From Pagrus major (lineage: Eukaryota > Chordata > Actinopteri > Spariformes > Sparidae), in contig NC_133216.1 of assembly GCF_040436345.1 (NCBI RefSeq), positions 21,951,292 through 22,015,291 of the forward strand: a stretch of DNA of 64,000 nt, read 5' to 3'. A model generated the notes under the pieces. It had not been told where the DNA came from and searched no databases. It saw only the letters and a program-made list of their open reading frames with translations. The first letter of the stretch is position 1, and each line of letters opens with the position of its first letter. Positions 58,101-64,000 of the stretch are shown here, piece after piece. A program made the position numbers and the translations under genes.

Positions 58101-59328
58101 CTCCTCCCTGTGACACCATCCACACAAGACAGAGACAGCGACAACAGAGAGGCTTTCCCTAAACCTGTCCTTATAGTTACAGTTTCTTGTTGTACATACA
58201 TCACTTAAAGGTGGAAAGTAACTAGACACATTTACAGTCGTACAATTTTGAGAGTAGGAAGTATTTCAGTTTTGTTAGTTTTACTCCACCTCATTAATCT
58301 GGAATGTATGGAAGCCCATTTCTGCCAGTTAAAGAAAATAAAGTGATGAAAACTTAGCCTTGATTAAAAAGAATTACATAAATGTTGATTTTTTTATCTC
58401 ATAATTTTGAAACTCAAGAGTTTCCATCTCATTTTTTCCTTTAATAAATAATACTTGAATAATAAACACTTGAAAAACACATTATGCTTATGTAGAATAA
58501 AATTTTATGTGTAACAACTGAATAAACACAAGGTTTATGTGTAAGTCTGCATTGATTTAATTTAATCGGACTAAGTGTATTTAATTTACTCACACTGACT
58601 CAACATGATAGGAAAACTTTGCATTAAAGGCTCACTATGCAGTTTTTGGGAAATTCAAACTCAGAATTTTAATATTTACAATATTAATGAGGTAATAATA
58701 CAAACTCAGAAATATTTATATTTTCTGTGAGTGAATATATATAGTATAATATAATTTATTCACACTGACTCAACATGATAGGAAAACTTTGCATTAAATG
58801 TGATAATTTACATTGAACTATAATAAATTTGACGGATAATTTATACGCAAATGTTTAAAATGTACATGTACATGTTTTCCTATTTGTAGGTAAGGTAAAG
58901 TACCTTTACTGCACTAATATTAGGCTACATTTAATAGGCTAACTTTATTTCCAATACATGTCTAGACCCCAGTTGTCACAGGGCCCAGACTACAAACAGG
59001 AGAGGATGGAGAAAGAAACCTGACCTGTAAACATGACAGATTTATTATAGAGACAGTCCTGCATATAATAAAAGACCAGCCCCTACTCTGCCTCTGATTG
59101 GCTCTGACGCTAAAACTTTTTCACCATGTAACCAATCACCTGATCAAGACACGAACACTAACCAATCACAAGCAGAATAGGGCGGGTCTTCGCTGAATGC
59201 GGGTGTGGAGAAAAAAAAGGAAAATCAAGCGTCTCACCTGCAGCAGCAGTGGGTCCTGAGCGGTGCCGAGCCAACAGAGAGGACGGTAAACTTTCTCTCG
59301 GTGAATACCAACAAACCCAGCGGGCTCC
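55111..59328. other. Intergenic, serpini1 to LRR gene
   Basis: 4.2 kb, A+T-rich. It has a CA tract near 56971-57011 and a local duplication at 58590/58760. Open frames near 56.1-56.7 kb show no recognisable domain or splice context. The last ~170 bases are probably the LRR gene promoter. Confidence 0.55.
58588..58799. repeat. Near-identical ~40-base direct duplication
   Basis: cacactgactcaacatgata and ggaaaactttgcattaaa occur at 58591 and again at 58761 with no difference over about 38 bases, separated by ~130 bases. Confidence 0.85.
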
Positions 59329-59431
59329 ATGGGTCACAGCTACAGCTTTACAGGGCCAAACCGAGCCGTTCACAGGGTGTTCAAGAAGGCCAGGGGAATT
59401 TCTCACACGCCGATTGGGACATGTCAGAAAG
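59329..59431 (+). CDS. LRR gene exon 1 (start codon)
   Basis: The ATG at 59329 (context TCCATGG) opens [20 protein letters not shown] and the exon ends HTPIGTCQK, donor AAAG|gtaaac (phase 1). The region just upstream is moderately G+C-rich. An earlier untranslated exon cannot be excluded. Confidence 0.7.
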
Positions 59432-60375
59432 GTAAACTGTCGTATCGTGTCCAGTGATGTTGTGTTGTTGGCCAATTTAATGATCAAGTGCGAGAGACGT
59501 CTCAGGCTAGTTTTACTTGCCTTTATATTTTATGAGAGACCTAGCTTAGCTCGCACTGAACTGCAGCACAACGAAAAGAAAAATACTGAACAATTTTTGA
59601 TGCTTTTGAATTATTTCAAGAGATCGTGTAGCTGTTTTATTGTATTTTATTTGTCTTTTATTAGCTTATAATTGTGTTTGCATTGTGTGCTCTGGTTTCT
59701 AAAGAGCCTACCGTTACTTGCCAAACACTTAAGCTAAAACAAAAACTTCCCACTATATCCACCAAAATGTAAGCTAGCTACCTTAAGATAACTTAAATTA
59801 ACAACCTTTGCATTTTAAATAACATGAATACATGTCAAACCATTTTATAGTGGCACAGCAGCATAGCAAATAATTACTAGACGAGCAGCATCAACAGAGA
59901 CCCCAGTGTCCAGCTATCTCCTGCATACAGCGGCTATTATAAGCTAATAGCACCTGCTCAGGTGTCCCCTGCTGCCATGGCAACGGGTGCTAATCTGCAT
60001 TGTCAGGCCCAGTTCACTGAAACTCTACCCACTCGGCCGGTGGTCAGGGTTTCACACACACCAGGGCTTACATTACGAAAAAGACAGCTCCCCTTCAGGG
60101 TCAGGGACCAAAGATGTGACAGTGTCCTGGATGAACCTAAACTACATCTCTTCTTCTTCTTCTTCTTCTTCTTCTTCTTCTTCTTCTTCTTCTTCTTCTC
60201 CTTCTTCTTCTTCCTCTCTTTGTCTCTCAGTTCTTCAGGTGTGAACACTCTCAGTGGCAGTTTTCCCAAATCCCACTCGTCCCAGTACTCTGACCCCGGG
60301 GTCGCGCGCACACCTCTCTCTGTGGACCACAGTCCTGATTCTGGACTAGCATCTACACCTGTGAGTGGCACACAT

Positions 60376-60427
<52 letters not shown>

Positions 60428-63400
60428 TCCCTAAGACACTGTGCTCCTTTCACGTGTGTCGCTTTGACTCCTCCATCTTCTTACCTCTCCTGTGTCCTCC
60501 CCCTTTTTTCCTCATCATCCTTCCATCTTCCAATCCTCCAATTTCAGCCGTCCTCTCTTTGTGAACTGAACCTGATATTCTCAGTCTGTTCTCCGTGCTA
60601 TTTATTTTACCCCTCAGGCCACTGGCCTCTTGCCTAGATTGCTATGCAGAATGATTTTTCACCCTCTTGACTATTTAAATAAGGAAAGATGAAAAATGGC
60701 TTCTTACCTAATCCTCCCTGTGTTCCATGCGCTGGTTCTTACTTAAAAACATTCTACATACTCATGACTCCCCAAGGTGCATGGCTTAAAATTCAGCAGC
60801 AAAAATTTTAGCACTGAACCTGTGCATCTTGTTGTCTAGTGTTAAATAAATGATAAAAACAAAAGTGGTCAGCACTGCAGCTAGCATTGATACTACATTC
60901 ATGACTTAGTTTTCTCCATGCACATGAGTTTAATCTAAAACTATATCAACAAATCATCTAGAGTCTGATCAAAATTAGATTTTTGGGTCCGATACCAATA
61001 TTAGAAAGTAGAAAATTCCGATATTGAATATATCCGTGAATATACGCACGTATTTTGCAATTATCCTTGTGACAAAGATATGTAATCAAGGCAGGATATT
61101 TTACAGTTGACATCAGTGCACTGACACAATAACCTTTGCTGGGAATTTAATAATTATACATTTCCCCAAGCACTTTTTTCTGCAGGTTTTCATATCAGTA
61201 CATATCGTACAACATAAATGCTGATACAGATATATCTGTGAGAGGCCAGCATCAGCCAATCATATCGGTCGGGTTCAATATTAATCCATATTTTCTATTC
61301 CAATTATTTGCAGATCCTCCTGATTTGAGTCATCTGCATATTTGACTTGTTAAACCTATTTTCTCACAACATATGGATTGGAGAGCGTACGTCAGTCTGT
61401 CAAGTTGTATTTTATTAATTATATGCTGTGTTTTTCGTATGATGTATTCAGGTCACCTGGGGTAGTTTTGCGAGTATCCAGTCCACAACAAGGGGTGGTC
61501 AAGTAGAGTGGGGTCTAGAGTAATAGAGGGAGGTATTAAGTTACAAAGACCAAGTAAGGGTGACCAAGATGAGTGCAAGGGGGTTGAAAAGGTCAAGTCG
61601 GGAGAAGAAGTCTGGTACTGCATCCCACTGGAGAACAGAAAATTGCAATTCATCATAGTGCCTTGCATTACTATTTAGAGGATGGAACTGCTGGAACAAA
61701 AGACCCACAAACTGAAAAATGAAATATTTCAATGTTAAAGCGTAGATTCACATGCTCAATTTATTTAACAGCAGTGTCCGGTTCGATCTGCTATTTGACT
61801 GTCCACACTGAAATACTGCAGATCTGTATTGGCAGAAATATTTGTGAAGGGATACAAGTATAGAGGAAAGCAATAAGGGATGGAGTACAGCTGAGGAAGA
61901 AGGAGGCTGATAATAAAACATAAGTGGGTCTTCACTTCACCCTGTTAACACATGTGGCAGTATAGGTTAATGGTCTTAGAAATGACCCATTGATTTTTGC
62001 AACATACTAACTGCACACTGAGGCATTGCAGTTTATATTTCACTAATGGGATGCTACGGTAGATTAAGCTTCAGTGCGTCTCCTGTTCTCCCATATATAC
62101 TCTGGTTTTTGTCCACCATGATGAAATGTAGTGTGACTGTGTTGAATTTCAGCTGACTTGAACCTGGATATCAGTGAGTGCATTTTGATTAAACTTGGGG
62201 GAAGAATATGACTCATCGCTGGTGTCTTCAGCATTATACTGTATAGTCCAAAGTAGGGCTGGCCAATGATTTTAATGATAGTGGGTGGATTGATGCATCT
62301 CACCCTCATTTTTCATCCGGTTCCCTTTTTCTTTTTCGGACAGCTTCCATCGAGTCGGTTCCGGTTTGTGTCCTGGCATCGCCTGGAGCAGTGTGAAGTC
62401 ACAGGTGACCAGCTGACCTGCCCCAGGGTCAGAGAAGGTCTGGACCACCACTGCTGTGGCCTTTACTCTCTGATAGAAATACATGCAGCCATAGTAGACG
62501 TGCCAGATGGAAGATGTGATAAGAACTTTTCATGCACTGCTGCACTGTGGCTTCTTAGTTTGAGAGAATTCCTTCAGAAATGTTCAATTTAGGTTTTGTA
62601 GGCGTAAAAAGAAACGGGGAATCATACAACCAGCCATTGGAAAGTCGGATTTAATGTTTATGCTGCAGTGACCTGCATTTCTAGAGCTGCATTTTAAATG
62701 AAAGTCTATTTGACTAAATGATTTGAGCATTCAAAGAACAAAATCTCAGCTGAAAAAGAAGCAATTCAAGCTGTAGCATCTCTTCCATTTATGTGTTGCT
62801 TTCATTTAATGTGAGTCTCATTTAATTTTGCAGATCAAGACATAGTACTGTGACAAAGAATCTCAACTGCAAGCAGGATTAGGAATCTTTTTTATTTTTA
62901 CTTGATGGATGATGATGTGAACATTGTTTTGACAATGTCATCAAAAAGGGCCATCAGAAGGGGAGCTGTTTCAAAGAGAGGGGGATGTCATCTGTTTGGA
63001 GAGAGGGAGAAGAGGGAGGAGGAGAGAGGAGGAAGGACAGAGGTGGGAGGAGAGACTGCAAGAGAACTGGGAAAACTGTCTGGTAAGTCGGCAAACATTC
63101 TGTGTATGTTTAATGTTGAAAATAAACAGTACAAGAGAAGATTGAAGACAGAAATTTTGGGAGGGATTGAGGGAGTTAAAAGGAGGGAAGGGAAGGAGGA
63201 GGAGCCTGATGATTCTCCCCCCTGTCTCCTCTCAGGAGTTAAATCTGTCCTACCAGAACTTGGGCGACCCCTTCCAGCAAGAGAATTTCCTCCGGATCCT
63301 CCGCCGGTTGATCCGTGTGGAGAAACTACAACTGGTCGACAATTCCCTCACCAACCTGAGTTCTGTACGTCTGCCAAGGTATGAACCACACTACCCAGAA

Positions 63401-63754
63401 TACACCACAACTCCCTCAACCTGTACAGCAATCTTACCTCCCAGTGCAGAGGTCTTTATTCTTCCCTTTATGTCTCTTTCCTTCAATATAATGTTATTAT
63501 GGGTGACAACAACCCCAAAAATGAAAGCTAAATCTTATTTGTGCTTCCTTTGGCAGGTGCAGAATGCTAAACCTGCAGCGGAACCACCTGGTGTGTCTGC
63601 GTCAGCTGCCAAAGCTCCCAGCAGTGGAGCACCTCTGTCTGTCTGAGAACGCCATCAGCTCCCTGGGGGGACTGGGAGCTCTGGGGAACAGCCCGCTCCG
63701 CTCCCTCAACCTGACCCGCAACCCAGTGACCTTCACTCAGAGCTACCGTGCACA
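59329..63754 (+). CDS. Leucine-rich repeat protein, 5' portion (3' partial)
   Basis: Six exons join in frame: 59329-59431, 60239-60360, 62344-62404, 62961-63082 (or from 62958), 63236-63378 and 63557-63754. They give about 250 residues before the gene leaves the window. The N-terminal ~135 residues show no domain I recognise: [20 protein letters not shown], a Ser/Pro-rich stretch, then a basic/acidic region ending [12 protein letters not shown]. LRRs follow: [48 protein letters not shown] and [11 protein letters not shown], with the common LRR-end phrase FTQSYRA. The absence of a signal peptide suggests an intracellular protein. It sits downstream of serpini1, where I recall the human pseudogene LRRC77P, so it may be the intact LRRC77 orthologue. 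Function unknown. Confidence 0.78.
59432..60238 (+). other. LRR gene intron 1
   Basis: 807 bases ending in a (TTC)n tract at 60148-60213 that doubles as the pyrimidine tract. No other feature. Confidence 0.6.
60148..60213 (+). repeat. (TTC)n microsatellite at an acceptor
   Basis: About 21 TTC units directly upstream of LRR exon 2. Confidence 0.97.
60239..60360 (+). CDS. LRR gene exon 2 (Ser/Pro-rich)
   Basis: The exon encodes [20 protein letters not shown] then [11 protein letters not shown]. Using the acceptor ttcttcag at 60238 keeps the frame; an earlier tctcag at 60230 would give a stop. The donor CCT|gtgagt is phase 0. It is flanked by a (TTC)n tract upstream and a (CA)n tract downstream. 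Confidence 0.75.
60375..60424. repeat. (CA)n microsatellite
   Basis: About 25 CA units starting 14 bases after the LRR exon 2 donor. Confidence 0.97.
60959..61278. mobile_element. Decayed hAT-type MITE related to 25278-26023
   Basis: The left end (TAGAGTCTGATC, then gatttttgggtccgatacc) aligns with the left end of the 25.3 kb element, and the right end atcggtcgggttcaa with its right end. It is about 320 bases and has an internal deletion relative to the other copy. Confidence 0.6.
62344..62404 (+). CDS. LRR gene exon 3
   Basis: The exon encodes [20 protein letters not shown] with acceptor cggacag and donor ACAG|gtgacc (phase 1). The phase fits both neighbours. Confidence 0.7.
62405..62960 (+). 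other. LRR gene intron 3
   Basis: 556 bases, A+T-rich. An open frame continues past the exon 3 donor but has no LRR character. Confidence 0.55.
62961..63082 (+). CDS. LRR gene exon 4 (charged region)
   Basis: The exon reads [15 protein letters not shown], a basic [11 protein letters not shown] run, and [13 protein letters not shown]. The donor CTG|gtaagt is strong. The acceptor is a tandem cagaag, so the exon may begin at 62958 or 62961, adding or dropping one residue without changing frame. Confidence 0.65.
63236..63378 (+). CDS. LRR gene exon 5 (LRRs)
   Basis: The exon encodes [20 protein letters not shown] and [20 protein letters not shown]. The acceptor is ctctcag and the donor CAAG|gtatga (phase 2). 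Confidence 0.85.
63557..63754 (+). CDS. LRR gene exon 6 (LRRs)
   Basis: The exon encodes [38 protein letters not shown] and [19 protein letters not shown]. The acceptor ttggcag fits the LRR register; another cag six bases on is also in frame. The donor is CACA|gtgagg. Confidence 0.85.
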
Positions 63755-64000
63755 GTGAGGAGACACAGATTTAAAGGATAAGTTCACCCAGAAGTGGAAA
63801 GTCAGTCATTACCTAGCAAAACATTTTTGGAGCCTCACAGCAAAAATTGAAGCCCCAAGATCCCAGAGTGATTTGAAAAGACAATATACGCGCTGTCAAG
63901 CTTGTCTTAAAAAAGTTGTAATGCCTTCGTCAAATCAATTTGGGATCCTGGTGGTCCAGTGACATGGATTATGCCAGACAAGTTGTTTTTTTTTTTTTTT

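Larger units (their letters stand above)
60361..62343 (+). other. LRR gene intron 2
   Basis: 2 kb with a CA tract at 60375-60424 immediately after the donor and a decayed hAT-type MITE at 60959-61278. Confidence 0.6.

Noticed and set aside
59158..59487. Minus-strand ORF over the LRR gene start
   Set aside because: Antisense shadow of LRR exon 1 and promoter; no homology.

Overview
This window is nuclear DNA from a vertebrate, almost certainly a percomorph teleost fish. Small exons with GT/AG borders sit in long introns. CA/GT microsatellites are dense, and I recognise several interspersed repeats typical of percomorph genomes. The proteins are close to human relatives. There are no operons, ribosome binding sites or CRISPR arrays. 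I translated and spliced the genes by hand and checked every exon pair for reading-phase compatibility. No database was searched.

Layout: (1) 799-14649, minus strand: wdr49, an EF-hand-like plus WD40-repeat protein. Ten coding exons are visible and the 3' end lies off the left edge. (2) 14650-20007: spacer between two genes on the same strand. (3) 20008-26744, minus strand: pdcd10 (CCM3), complete, 7 coding exons, 210 residues. Non-coding 5' exon candidates lie near 30.55-30.9 kb. (4) About 30.55-31.70 kb: a G+C-richer head-to-head promoter region shared by pdcd10 and serpini1. (5) 31.6-55.1 kb, plus strand: serpini1 (neuroserpin), with a non-coding first exon ending at 31778, a 12.2 kb first intron, 8 coding exons (43993-54238), 416 residues and a 3'UTR with AATAAA at 55071. 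(6) 55.1-59.3 kb: intergenic. (7) 59329 to beyond the right edge, plus strand: a leucine-rich-repeat protein gene, 6 coding exons seen, running off the window.

The order wdr49-pdcd10-serpini1 (the last two divergent) matches human 3q26, where WDR49, PDCD10 and SERPINI1 are neighbours and the last two share a bidirectional promoter. As I recall, human LRRC77P, a pseudogene, lies next in that block. The LRR gene here may be its intact fish counterpart, but this needs checking.

The genes do not form one pathway. PDCD10 is a STRIPAK/GCKIII-kinase scaffold, neuroserpin is a secreted inhibitor of tissue plasminogen activator, and WDR49 and the LRR protein are poorly characterised. The most unusual observations are: a serpini1 splice acceptor whose pyrimidine tract is replaced by (GT)12; a Thr at P1' of the reactive loop; two hAT-type MITEs with 8-bp target duplications, one nested inside an older repeat; a piggyBac-like MITE whose empty site survives in a neighbouring duplicated copy; and the possible intact LRRC77 orthologue. 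I found no wholly new biological system.
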